NCBI GenBank assembly: GCA_002307065.1
Contig: DBTN01000017.1
Coordinates: 123,694-154,528 of the forward strand
Origin: Akkermansiaceae bacterium UBA1315
GTDB lineage: Bacteria; Verrucomicrobiota; Verrucomicrobiia; Verrucomicrobiales; Akkermansiaceae
Direction: 5' to 3'
DNA length: 30,835 nt
A program made the position numbers and the translations under genes. This document shows positions 15,412 to 22,884 of the stretch, one piece after another. The notes beneath the pieces are model-generated. The model was not told the origin of the DNA. It made no database searches and saw nothing but the letters and a program-made list of their open reading frames with translations. Position 1 is the first letter of the stretch. Each line of letters opens with the position of its first letter.

Positions 15412-17166
15412 ATGCCTCGTATCACCTTACTTGCCGTTTTTCTTTGGATCGAGTCGTTCGCCCTCGTTGCCTTTGCTTGGGTGACGGGTGCTTGGTGGCT
15501 GGTTCCCATTGCCGGGACATTTATTCTGTTCGCATCGCTGGAGACTCGCGGGTTTGCTGGGTTGGGAATCGTGGGTCTGATCGCCGCGAATCTGTCGTGG
15601 GCGTTTTTTGCTAAACCATCCGTCTCCGAAACGCTTCCGGTCGCTTATGCGGTGATCGCTCTGATCCTCGGGACGGCGTATGCGTTCATTGGGATTCTCG
15701 CCTCGCTGGCGAAACATCAATCCGCACCGGTTTCAGTCGCGCTCGGAAAATTTTCGACCGCGATTCATTTTATCACAGCGGGTGCTTTTCTTGCAGCACC
15801 GTATGCTCCGTTTTCATTGCAACCGGTTATGGGTTGGTTCTTTTGTGTGCTGGGCTGCGTCTTGGGCGCGGACACTTTTTTAAAATGGATCTCACGTCTT
15901 TACACTCCGTCGCGGCATTGGGCGGCCTTGCCGAGTCCGGGAGCGTTCTTTTTTTTCCGTTGGTTGGGGAAGGATTGGCGGGCGTGTTTTCCGAAAACCG
16001 GTGGCGACAGTGATGAACTTTCGTTGAGGCTTCCAGAAATGTGGATGTGGCCTGCGATTCGTGCACAGCTTCCCGCGCTTGGATTGGCCGTGGTTTTTTT
16101 GTCGTGGTTTGCCACAGGGTTTCATGAAATTGGAGCAGGGCAAAGCGGCGTTCGCCAGAATGGTGGACATTGGGAAAAATCACCACTCGCTCCTGGTTTC
16201 CATATCTCTTTGCCATGGCCCGCAGGCAGAATCCATCGGGTTGATACCGGCAAAGTGCACGAAACGGTTTTAGGTTTTCGCGCCGATCCAGGGCAGCCGA
16301 TTTTGTGGGAGCGTGCTCATTATGATGATGAGCAAATGTCGCTGGTGGGTGGCGGTGACGATTTGCTTTCGATCTCGGTTCCCATCCATTACCGCATTGT
16401 CAATCCCGCGTTGTATTTGCGAGGAGCGGCCGATACGGAACGTTTGGTTCGAGACGCGGCAAGCCGCATCTTACTTGAGCTTACCATCGGCCGGGATGCA
16501 GCGGAAGTCATGACTCACGCACGAGAGGAAATCCGGGGTGAATTTCATCGGATGCTTCAGGAAGATCTCGATCTCCAGCAAACCGGTCTCCGTGTGGAAG
16601 CGGTTTTTCTACGTGATGTCCATCCGCCCGTGGATGTCGCACCGTCATTTCAGGAGGTCCTGGCAGCGATGGAGGAAAAGGAAGCGATGCTGCATGATGG
16701 CGAAAGTTATCGTCGTGAATATTCCGCCCGCGCGGATGGCGAGGCCTTTCAACTCGTCGTCAATGCCCAATCCGCCGCGTCCAACCGGTTGGCGAAAGTG
16801 CACGGGGAAATGAGCCGCTTTAATTTCCGACGTGATGCCTGGAAACAATCGCGCCGGTTTTTTGAAATCCGTGAAGGGTTTCGCGTTTTTGACGACACAT
16901 TGGCCGAGACGAAAAAGGCGATTTTTGACGAGCGGATCCGTTCTTCCATCAGCACTCAGCTCGATCTCCGGCGTGTGCTTAATCCGGACCTGATCGATCC
17001 CGCTCCAGCGGTTCCCCAGTCCTTGGTGCCGCGACCTTCCGGTTCGCGTGATGCGTTCGACCTTGATGTCGAAGGCTTTCTTCAAGCGAACCAAGGTGAA
17101 ATTCCCGCCGTGTCTTCTTCGCAAGAAGATCCGGACAATCTGCTAAAAACCAAAGCCTCTGAATAA
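15412..17166 (+). CDS. HflK-like SPFH protein with a polytopic N-terminal membrane domain (584 aa)
   Basis: Roughly residues 4-155 contain about six hydrophobic helices (for example ITLLAVFLWIESFALVAFAWV and VAYAVIALILGTAYAFIGIL). After a loop, a seventh helix near 225 (LGLAVVFLSWFATGF) leads straight into an HflK-type Band 7/SPFH domain: GAGQSGVRQNGG, APGFHISLPWPAGRIHRVDTGKV, DLLSISVPIHYRIVNPALYL and RLVRDAASRILLELTIGRDAAEVM. A helical coiled region follows (LAAMEEKEAMLHDGESYRREY). HflK usually has a single N-terminal helix, so the extra membrane domain is unusual. HflK/HflC form large membrane assemblies that control the FtsH protease. It opens the five-gene block; the next gene starts one base after its stop. 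Confidence 0.85.
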   Translation: MPRITLLAVFLWIESFALVAFAWVTGAWWLVPIAGTFILFASLETRGFAGLGIVGLIAANLSWAFFAKPSVSETLPVAYAVIALILGTAYAFIGILASLAKHQSAPVSVALGKFSTAIHFITAGAFLAAPYAPFSLQPVMGWFFCVLGCVLGADTFLKWISRLYTPSRHWAALPSPGAFFFFRWLGKDWRACFPKTGGDSDELSLRLPEMWMWPAIRAQLPALGLAVVFLSWFATGFHEIGAGQSGVRQNGGHWEKSPLAPGFHISLPWPAGRIHRVDTGKVHETVLGFRADPGQPILWERAHYDDEQMSLVGGGDDLLSISVPIHYRIVNPALYLRGAADTERLVRDAASRILLELTIGRDAAEVMTHAREEIRGEFHRMLQEDLDLQQTGLRVEAVFLRDVHPPVDVAPSFQEVLAAMEEKEAMLHDGESYRREYSARADGEAFQLVVNAQSAASNRLAKVHGEMSRFNFRRDAWKQSRRFFEIREGFRVFDDTLAETKKAIFDERIRSSISTQLDLRRVLNPDLIDPAPAVPQSLVPRPSGSRDAFDLDVEGFLQANQGEIPAVSSSQEDPDNLLKTKASE

Positions 17167-17167
17167 T

Positions 17168-18172
17168 ATGTCTGAAGCATCTTGCCAACGCGGCATCACC
17201 ACTTTCAGGCTCAGCCTGATTCTTTCCATCGGCGTGCTCGTCATCGCTTCCGCTTGCGGCTTGATCGTGAGCGAAACGGAAAACGCCCTGATTTTGCGCT
17301 TTGGGAAACCGGTGCGCATTCTTGAAAATTCCGGATTTTATCTCCGGCTTCCGCCACCGGTGGAACGCGTGGTTCGCATCGATCGCCGCCTTCAACACGC
17401 CGATATCCGACTGAGCGAAACTCTCACCAAAGATCAACGGAACGTGATCGTGCCGGTTTTTTTTACATGGAAAGTCGCCGATCCTCTGAAGTTCCACGTC
17501 GCCGTGAAAGACAAGAACAATGCCAATAGCAAACTCGACGCTCTCGTCACGTCGGCAAGAAATTCGGTGCTGGGAAGTCATCCGTTTGGCGATCTCGTCG
17601 CGGCGGAGGGACGAGCGTCGATGTTGCCGAAAATCGAAAAAGAAATTCTCGCGCTGGCGGCGGATGATGCACGCGAAGCGCTCGGAATCGAGCTGCTCTC
17701 CACCGGTATCGTTCAGCTCCAGCTTCCAGAGGCGAATACCGAATCGGTTTTCCGCAGGATGCGCGCCGAGCGGAAACGTGAGGCAACTCAATTCCGTGCG
17801 GAAGGCCGGGCCAAGGCTGGAGAAATGAAAGCGCAGACGGATAAGGAAGCGACCGGTCTGATCGCGGAAGCAAAACGCCAGGCGGAAGAGATCCGTGGCA
17901 AAGCCGAAGCCGAGGCTTCCGCCATCTACGCCCAAGCGCACGGCGAGGCACCCGAATTTTATCGGTTTCTCCGCGAACTTCAAAGCCTGCGGACCGTGGT
18001 CGATAAGAACACGACCGTCGTTCTCGACACCAGCATCGCCCCGTTTCATTGGCTGAAGGAAACCGAAACCTTGCCGCCGGATTTGCGTCCTTCGAAACCG
18101 ATCGAACCGATGGAACCGAAGTCGCAGCCATCATTAACGGAGCATCCCGCCACTTCCATTCTTGATCGATGA
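17168..18172 (+). CDS. HflC-like SPFH protein (334 aa)
   Basis: One N-terminal helix (LILSIGVLVIASACGLIV) precedes a Band 7/SPFH domain with HflC character: SETENALILRFGKPVRILENSGFYLRLPPPVERVVRIDRR, VIVPVFFTWKVADPLKFHV and GIELLSTGIVQLQLPE. A long Arg/Glu/Ala-rich coiled coil follows, with the family's MRAERKREATQFRAEGRAKA run and repeated EAxA units, then a short C-terminal part (VVLDTSIAPFHWL). This is the HflC order and length. The protein should sit in the inner membrane with its SPFH domain outside the cytoplasm, as in E. coli HflC. Its last four bases overlap the start of the next SPFH gene (ATGA). Confidence 0.88.
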   Translation: MSEASCQRGITTFRLSLILSIGVLVIASACGLIVSETENALILRFGKPVRILENSGFYLRLPPPVERVVRIDRRLQHADIRLSETLTKDQRNVIVPVFFTWKVADPLKFHVAVKDKNNANSKLDALVTSARNSVLGSHPFGDLVAAEGRASMLPKIEKEILALAADDAREALGIELLSTGIVQLQLPEANTESVFRRMRAERKREATQFRAEGRAKAGEMKAQTDKEATGLIAEAKRQAEEIRGKAEAEASAIYAQAHGEAPEFYRFLRELQSLRTVVDKNTTVVLDTSIAPFHWLKETETLPPDLRPSKPIEPMEPKSQPSLTEHPATSILDR

Positions 18173-19266
18173 AAGCAAAACAAACGCTTCGCAACGAAGG
18201 TCGTGCGGTTGAGGCTTTGCTGGTTTTACTAAAGCATCTCACCGCTCACGCTCGCTGGGTTTTTGCGATCCTTCTCCTGCTCTATGCCTTTTCCGGGATT
18301 CGTACGATCCAGCCGCAGGAGCAGGCCTTGCTCCTCCGTTTTGGAAGACTTCAGCCGCAGGTTCATGGGCCGGGATTGTTATTTGGTTTTCCGGAACCGT
18401 TTGATCAAGTGTTGCGATTTGAAACCGGGAAAGACCTCACGCTGGTGATGAACCGGTGGACCATCGACAGTGCAAAAATCGACGACCCCGACAAACCGAT
18501 CCAGTTCACCGACGCCGAGATGGCGGAAAAAGTGCGGAACAGCACAGTCGGGGGATCGGTTTATACGGAGTATGCCGAGGTCGCTGGAAAATCGCTCGAC
18601 CCCGTCAAGCGGGGCTACACCCTGACGTCCGACTTTAACGTGATTCAAGGTGGCTTCGTTCTTAGATATAAAATCTCGGAACCCTTTCGATATGTTTCAT
18701 CCGGTGATGAAATTGAAAAACTGTTAGAGCGCTTGGGGTATCGGGCTCTGACCCGGCAGCTCGCTTCGAGAAAAATCGATGCAAGTCTCACTTCGGACCG
18801 GCGAGAGTTGGCTTCCGCTGCCGCTCGTGAAGTTCAGCAAGAAGTGGATCGGCTGCGGCTTGGTGTCGTGATTTCTGGAATCGATATCCGCGAGCTATCT
18901 CCGCCTTCCCAGGTGCTTGCCGCCTTCGAAGATGTGACAAACGCGAAGCAATTTGAAAAGACGCTCTTTGAAAACGCTCGCCAACACCAATCGTCCACGC
19001 TTTCCCAAAGCCGAGGAGAAGCCGCAGCCATTCTTCATCGCGCGGAGGGTCACGTCGCCGGATTGCTCGCTGACGCAAAAGGTGAAGCTGCGTCATTCTC
19101 CGTGTTGGCCGCGAATTATCAACGACAGCCGAAGCTCGTTGCCGATCGCTTGCTGAGCGAAACGCTCGAAACCGTGATGGGCGCGATCCGCTCCCGCACG
19201 TTATTGCCTGCGGGTCAATCGACCCCATCCCTCATCCTCGAACCTTCACCTGAATATGCTCGCTGA
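18169..19266 (+). CDS. HflK-like SPFH protein, second copy (365 aa)
   Basis: A hydrophobic helix near residue 30 (WVFAILLLLYAFSGI) leads into a Band 7/SPFH domain: IQPQEQALLLRFGRLQPQVHGPGLLFGFPEPFDQVLRFETGK, then TSDFNVIQGGFVLRYKISEPFRYV and VVISGIDIRELSPPSQVLAAFEDV. A coiled segment (QSRGEAAAILHRAEGHVAGLLADAKGEAASF) precedes a C-terminal LLPAGQS end. About 55 residues containing the acidic DDPDKPIQFTDAEMAEKVRNS region are inserted in the domain, as also occurs in HflK-type proteins. Its start overlaps the previous stop by four bases and its end overlaps the ATPase start by 11 bases. Three SPFH genes in one block (two HflK-like, one HflC-like) is more than the usual hflKC pair. Confidence 0.85.
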   Translation: MKAKQTLRNEGRAVEALLVLLKHLTAHARWVFAILLLLYAFSGIRTIQPQEQALLLRFGRLQPQVHGPGLLFGFPEPFDQVLRFETGKDLTLVMNRWTIDSAKIDDPDKPIQFTDAEMAEKVRNSTVGGSVYTEYAEVAGKSLDPVKRGYTLTSDFNVIQGGFVLRYKISEPFRYVSSGDEIEKLLERLGYRALTRQLASRKIDASLTSDRRELASAAAREVQQEVDRLRLGVVISGIDIRELSPPSQVLAAFEDVTNAKQFEKTLFENARQHQSSTLSQSRGEAAAILHRAEGHVAGLLADAKGEAASFSVLAANYQRQPKLVADRLLSETLETVMGAIRSRTLLPAGQSTPSLILEPSPEYAR

Positions 19267-21187
19267 TTCCTTCTCGCTCGATGCGGCAACCCGGCACCGC
19301 CTGCGGTTACTTTTTCTTGCCACGGCCTTGTTGGCGGCATCGGTCATCACCGGTTGGCTGCGTCCCGATCAACCCGGAATTCGTGGCGCGCTTGCGCTCG
19401 CCGGAGCTTTGATCGTCGCGATTCCGATCGTTTCTGGATTGGTGACTGCGATCCGCTCAACCGGTTTTGCGGCGACCCAATTTTACATGGATCAATATGT
19501 CGTCCTCGCGCTGGCCGCCTGTCTCGCGACGGAAAAATATCTAACAGGTGGCATCGTCGCGATCGTTTTGGTGTTTGGCCAGATCTTGGAAGAGCGCACG
19601 ACGGTAGGGGTGGAGATGGCCTTGGCGAAACTTCGACAGCTTTCCAAAATCCGTGCGCGTCGCAAAAAGGAGGGAGAGCTTGAAGAGGTTGAAGCGGCCG
19701 AATTGATCATCGGTGACGAAATTCTCATCCGTCCAGGGGAGTCGATTCCTGCCGATGCGAAGGTTCTCAGCGGAAGCGCGCTGATCGACCAATCACGCAT
19801 CACCGGCGAATCCGTTCCGGTGGAAGTCGGGCCGGGATCGGAGATTTTCGCAGGGACGGCGAATCTCAATGGCGCGATCGAAGCTCGGGTTACCGGTGCG
19901 GGGGGCGAGACGGTGATGGGGCGTGTGCAATCGATCATCGAAGAAGCGAAGCATTCGGAAGCACCGATCATTTCGCTCGCTGAGGATTATGCCCGCTACT
20001 ACACCCCTTTGATTTTGCTGATTGCCGCATCGGTGTTCTTTTTCACTCAAGACATCGAGCGTTCGATCGCGGTGTTGGTCGTCTCGATCCCATGTGCCTT
20101 CGTGTTGGCCAGTCCCTCCGCGATGGTCTCCGCGATCGCCGCGGGATCGCGGATGGGTTTGTTGATCAAAAGTGTCCGCCACCTCGAATCCGCGCGGATG
20201 ATCGATACGGTGGTATTTGATAAAACCGGTACCTTGACCCAAGGGAAACTGGAGCTGGAGGACACGCTGGTTCACTCGGATGAATTTGATGCCGTGGCCG
20301 TATTGCGTATTGCCGCCGCGATTGAAGGGAACTCGAATCATCCGGTAGCGCGTGCGATTTCCAATGCCGTCCCTGCGGAGGATCGGCCGCCGGTTGGAGA
20401 TTTCACGGAGCATTCTGGTTTGGGGCTTGAGGGGCTTGTCGACGGTCATCGCGTGAGGATCGGGCGTCCGTCGTTTCTCGAAAAATCCGGCATCACACTT
20501 GGGATTGTGCCTGCGGATTTCGTTCGGCATTCATTGGTTCTGTTGGCGATCAATGACCGGCACGTCGCCACTTTTTGTCTGGCGGATTCGATCCGTCCGG
20601 AAGCGCGGGAGACGCTTTCGCGTCTTCGTTCACTCGGGATCACGGATTTTATCATGCTTACCGGAGATCGAGCGGAGGTGGCACAACATATCTCGGCTCA
20701 CACAGGTATTGACCGGTTTCAGGCAAATTGTCTGCCCGAAGATAAGTTGATCTATATCCGAAAACTCCGCGCCGAAGGGCGTAGAGTTATGGTTGTCGGA
20801 GACGGATTGAACGATGCCCCGGCTCTTGCCGAAGGGGATCTCGGAGTCGCGATGGGCGCTCTCGGGAACGACGTGACGATTCACACTTCGGATGTCGCGC
20901 TGATGTCCAATGACCTTCGCCGCTTGCCAGATTTGCTTCTGCTTTCCGCAAAAACCGTCGGCATTATCAATCAGAATCTGCTGTGTGGATTCGCCTTCAT
21001 CATCATTGCCATTACGATGTCGACGCTTGGATGGATCAATCCGATCGCTGCGGCGTTTTTCCATGAGTTCAGCGCATTTTTTGTCATTTTTAACAGTGCT
21101 CGGCTGCTGCGATTTGACGGGATGGAAATCCAGACGGAATCCGGTTTTGAGCCGCACGAACTTGAATCTCCAGCGGTCCCTGCATGA
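19256..21187 (+). CDS. P1B-type heavy-metal ATPase without N-terminal metal-binding domain (643 aa)
   Basis: This is an ATP-driven metal pump of the P1B family in the inner membrane. Seen in order: membrane helices in residues ~15-120; the actuator domain with DQSRITGESVPVE near 180; the transmembrane metal-site motif as Ile278-Pro279-Cys280 in SIPCAFVLASPSAM; the phosphorylated Asp322 in DKTGTLTQG; the P1B-specific His362-Pro363 in GNSNHPVARAI; and GDGLNDAPALAEGD at 515-528. A final helix pair carries INPIAAAFFHEFSAFFVIFNSARLL. There is no N-terminal HMA domain or His-rich stretch. The usual motif is CPC, with SPC in the cobalt/iron group P1B-4, and the HEFSA near the end is closest to the P1B-4 HEGGT-type motif. 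The substrate is therefore uncertain. It overlaps both its upstream and downstream genes. Confidence 0.92.
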   Translation: MLADSFSLDAATRHRLRLLFLATALLAASVITGWLRPDQPGIRGALALAGALIVAIPIVSGLVTAIRSTGFAATQFYMDQYVVLALAACLATEKYLTGGIVAIVLVFGQILEERTTVGVEMALAKLRQLSKIRARRKKEGELEEVEAAELIIGDEILIRPGESIPADAKVLSGSALIDQSRITGESVPVEVGPGSEIFAGTANLNGAIEARVTGAGGETVMGRVQSIIEEAKHSEAPIISLAEDYARYYTPLILLIAASVFFFTQDIERSIAVLVVSIPCAFVLASPSAMVSAIAAGSRMGLLIKSVRHLESARMIDTVVFDKTGTLTQGKLELEDTLVHSDEFDAVAVLRIAAAIEGNSNHPVARAISNAVPAEDRPPVGDFTEHSGLGLEGLVDGHRVRIGRPSFLEKSGITLGIVPADFVRHSLVLLAINDRHVATFCLADSIRPEARETLSRLRSLGITDFIMLTGDRAEVAQHISAHTGIDRFQANCLPEDKLIYIRKLRAEGRRVMVVGDGLNDAPALAEGDLGVAMGALGNDVTIHTSDVALMSNDLRRLPDLLLLSAKTVGIINQNLLCGFAFIIIAITMSTLGWINPIAAAFFHEFSAFFVIFNSARLLRFDGMEIQTESGFEPHELESPAVPA

Positions 21188-21771
21188 AAATTGGAATGGG
21201 GATTTTTTTGATCGCAGTGAGTTGCGGCCTGTGGCTTGCCATGCGGCCAGCCGATTCCGTTTCGAAAGAGGCACCGGTTTCACTTCACGTTCGGAAACGA
21301 GAAGCATCCATCGATCCAGCATTCTGGAAATCGGCAAAGGTTCCGGAACCGGAAAATTTCCGCCAGCCGATGGGTGTGGAATTTTCTCATGAGCTCGTTG
21401 CGGTGGATTACCCGAGTCGCATTCAGCACCTGCAATCGGAAGGGGATTTCGAAGCGCTGAATTTTGCCATCGCCGATTGGTTCCGGTCCGATGCTGACGC
21501 GGCCTGCCATTGGTTGAATGAGCGTGAAAGCCTCGATCCCTATGAATCTGCACTTGTTGAAATATCGCGTTATCTCGCGCGTGCTGGAGAGGTAGCGCTG
21601 GCGCTGGAGTGGGCGGAATTGCTTCCCGCCGGTCAAAAAAAGGATCAGTCGCTTTATGACATTTACGCCTTTGCGGCTCGCAGTCGGCAGATCGATCCAG
21701 ACAAACTTCGCGCGGCCCCTTTGCCGCCGGAGGAAATTGAGAAACTGCTCCGTGGAATTGCGGATGATTGA
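21184..21771 (+). CDS. Membrane-anchored protein of unknown function, last gene of the SPFH-ATPase block (195 aa)
   Basis: I do not recognise this protein. An N-terminal hydrophobic helix (MGIFLIAVSCGLWLAM) looks like a signal anchor or signal peptide; a cysteine at residue 14 could be a lipobox but is poorly placed. The rest is soluble and helical from about residue 70 (IQHLQSEGDFEALNFAIADWF, ACHWLNERESLDPYESALVEISRYLARAGEVALALEWAELLP), with paired alpha-helices like TPR/Sel1 repeats. It starts with a four-base ATGA overlap on the ATPase stop, so it is translationally coupled and probably part of the same system, on the periplasmic side. Confidence 0.65.
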   Translation: MKIGMGIFLIAVSCGLWLAMRPADSVSKEAPVSLHVRKREASIDPAFWKSAKVPEPENFRQPMGVEFSHELVAVDYPSRIQHLQSEGDFEALNFAIADWFRSDADAACHWLNERESLDPYESALVEISRYLARAGEVALALEWAELLPAGQKKDQSLYDIYAFAARSRQIDPDKLRAAPLPPEEIEKLLRGIADD

Positions 21772-21830
21772 ACCATCTGCCCCCTGATTGAGCTCTTGCC
21801 ACCCCGCATTCTCTCTGCTCCATTTCTTCC

Positions 21831-22151
21831 ATGGCCAATCCGACAAACGTGCTTTCCAGCGGAATCGAAATCATCGGTTCCATCCGCTTTTCCAATGACA
21901 TGATCATCGATGGTAAGATCGAAGGCGAAATCAGCTCGGATAAAGGCCGTGTCACGATTGGTGAAAACGCGTTGATCAAAGGTGATGTCACCGCCGGCGA
22001 GGTCAAAGTTTACGGCAAAGTTGAAGGGAAAATCACTTCCCAACGTTGTGAGCTGAAGGACAAGTCCCGCATCAACGGCGACATCAAATCGAAGGTGTTC
22101 TCGATGGAAGAAGGTGCCCAGCTTTCCGGCCGCACCGACATCGGCGGCTGA
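21831..22151 (+). CDS. Bactofilin (106 aa)
   Basis: Bactofilins are small cytoskeletal proteins that polymerise through a right-handed beta-helix. Typical features run from residue 7: VLSSGIEIIGSIRFSNDMIIDGKIEGEI, then six-residue-spaced Gly/Ile-rich turns (VTIGENALIKGDVTAGEVKVYGKVEGKIT) and SRINGDIKSKVFSMEEGAQLSG. The flanking tails are very short, as usual. The stop codon (22149-22151) lies inside the first copy of a 24-base direct repeat; before the inserted toxin-antitoxin segment the gene would have ended almost directly against the radical SAM gene. Confidence 0.93.
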   Translation: MANPTNVLSSGIEIIGSIRFSNDMIIDGKIEGEISSDKGRVTIGENALIKGDVTAGEVKVYGKVEGKITSQRCELKDKSRINGDIKSKVFSMEEGAQLSGRTDIGG

Positions 22152-22170
22152 TTTTCAGTCGAAAAGTTCG
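22147..22170. repeat. 24-base direct repeat, copy 1
   Basis: This is identical to 22861-22884, starting GCTGATTTTCAG and ending AAAAGTTCG. It contains the bactofilin stop codon and an untranslated copy of the last codons (Glu-Leu-Phe-Asp-stop, read on the minus strand) of the radical SAM gene. The bases on either side of the two copies differ. Confidence 0.9.
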
Positions 22171-22187
22171 AACTTGGGAATACTTGG

Positions 22188-22216
22188 ACCGCAAAACCGG
22201 TTTGCGGTTCTATCTT
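22188..22216 (+). terminator. Hairpin terminator between the bactofilin and antitoxin genes
   Basis: Arms 22188-22195 (ACCGCAAA) and 22201-22208 (TTTGCGGT) pair perfectly over eight bases. The five-base loop ACCGG is part of an AACCGGTT palindrome. TCTATCTTTT follows. It may serve both the bactofilin transcript and the convergent antitoxin transcript, whose stop is at 22210. Confidence 0.6.
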
Positions 22217-22446
22217 TTGTCTTCTACGTCCGGTTCGATTTGCGGAGCTTGGGACAGAATTTGGAGCATTTTTTCAGCGCTCCCTCGGTTTCCACGGCTG
22301 CGGATATACGAATCCGCCTCAGCCACGGCCAGTCGTTGTGAAAGGATCGACGAGACCAACGAGTCCGTGGAAACTCCTTCAGCCCGGGCCATACTTTCCA
22401 CTCGTTCGCGAATCGAGTCCGGGATAGAAATACTCAAGGTGCTCAT
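22210..22446 (-). CDS. Ribbon-helix-helix antitoxin-like protein (78 aa)
   Basis: The N-terminal strand and two helices (TLSISIPDSIRERVESMARAEGVSTDSLVSSILSQRLAV) are the typical ribbon-helix-helix/CopG-like DNA-binding fold of many type II antitoxins. The short C-terminal tail (AEKMLQILSQAPQIEPDVE) would wrap the toxin. The ATG at 22446 is chosen because it overlaps the toxin stop by four bases (ATGA) and gives a clean RHH start; the longer frame from 22569 lies within the toxin gene. The order is reversed from the usual one: the toxin gene is upstream and the antitoxin is translated second. Confidence 0.82.
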   Translation of the reverse strand: MSTLSISIPDSIRERVESMARAEGVSTDSLVSSILSQRLAVAEADSYIRSRGNRGSAEKMLQILSQAPQIEPDVEDKR

Positions 22447-22859
22447 GGCTTTTTCAAGATAGCAAGCAATTGGGCTGGCGTCACGACGGAAATCCCAAAT
22501 GTCTCCACGCCAATAAAGTCGCTTCTGTTGTAGGTGACAATGTGAGTCGCCCCTGCCGCAAGCGCGCACTCAAAAATCAGATCATCTTTCGCATCTCGAA
22601 GAAACGGCCTCCATTTGAAATAAATGTAGGACTCTTCGGCGAGTACACAAAAGGAGTCCAGAAACTCACGGACCTGAAGGCGAGAAGACGGGCTAAGAAT
22701 TTCGGGGCGATTTAACACGTCCTCATATTCGAGACATAGTGCCGTGGAAAGGGTAACGCGAAAATCGCCGTGGGCCATTTTTTGGAGGAGAAGATTTGAT
22801 GCTCCAAGCGACGACCGTAGCCCTGCGACAAGAACATTGGTATCAAGGACGACGAGCAC
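22443..22859 (-). CDS. PIN-domain toxin (138 aa)
   Basis: This is a PIN-domain ribonuclease of the 'putative toxin component, PIN family' (COG1569-like) type. The acidic metal-binding residues are visible: Asp6 in VLDTNVLVAGL, Glu44 in CLEYEDVLNRPEIL, and Asp92/Asp93 in RDAKDDLIFECALAAGATHIVTYNRSDF, with Asp114 nearby. PIN toxins cleave RNA and are held inactive by their antitoxin. Translation begins with GTG at 22859, and no Shine-Dalgarno sequence is apparent because the 24-base repeat begins two bases upstream. Its stop overlaps the antitoxin start. Confidence 0.85.
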   Translation of the reverse strand: MLVVLDTNVLVAGLRSSLGASNLLLQKMAHGDFRVTLSTALCLEYEDVLNRPEILSPSSRLQVREFLDSFCVLAEESYIYFKWRPFLRDAKDDLIFECALAAGATHIVTYNRSDFIGVETFGISVVTPAQLLAILKKP

Positions 22860-22860
22860 C

Positions 22861-22884
22861 GCTGATTTTCAGTCGAAAAGTTCG
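22861..22884. repeat. 24-base direct repeat, copy 2
   Basis: This copy is identical to 22147-22170. It covers the last five sense codons and stop codon (22869-22871) of the radical SAM gene and the bases just beyond. It adjoins the toxin start codon, so any promoter for the toxin-antitoxin pair must lie in this repeat or inside the radical SAM coding sequence. Confidence 0.9.

Larger units (their letters stand above)
22147..22884. mobile_element. Toxin-antitoxin segment bounded by 24-base direct repeats
   Basis: A 714-base repeat-to-repeat unit holds the whole toxin-antitoxin pair plus a hairpin and nothing else. Removing one repeat and the unit would restore two convergent genes whose stop codons are three bases apart. 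No transposase, integrase or terminal inverted repeat is visible, so the mechanism is unknown. The inference of insertion rests on the perfect repeat and on the fact that copy 1 duplicates the 3' end of the radical SAM gene. Confidence 0.6.

Noticed and set aside
16979..18049. A 356-codon open frame antisense to the SPFH genes
   Set aside because: It is a shadow of the HflC-like gene, with Phe/Arg/His-rich composition and no family match.
20630..22006. A 458-codon open frame antisense to the ATPase, the unknown protein and part of the bactofilin gene
   Set aside because: It crosses three well-supported genes on the other strand and has no recognisable domain.
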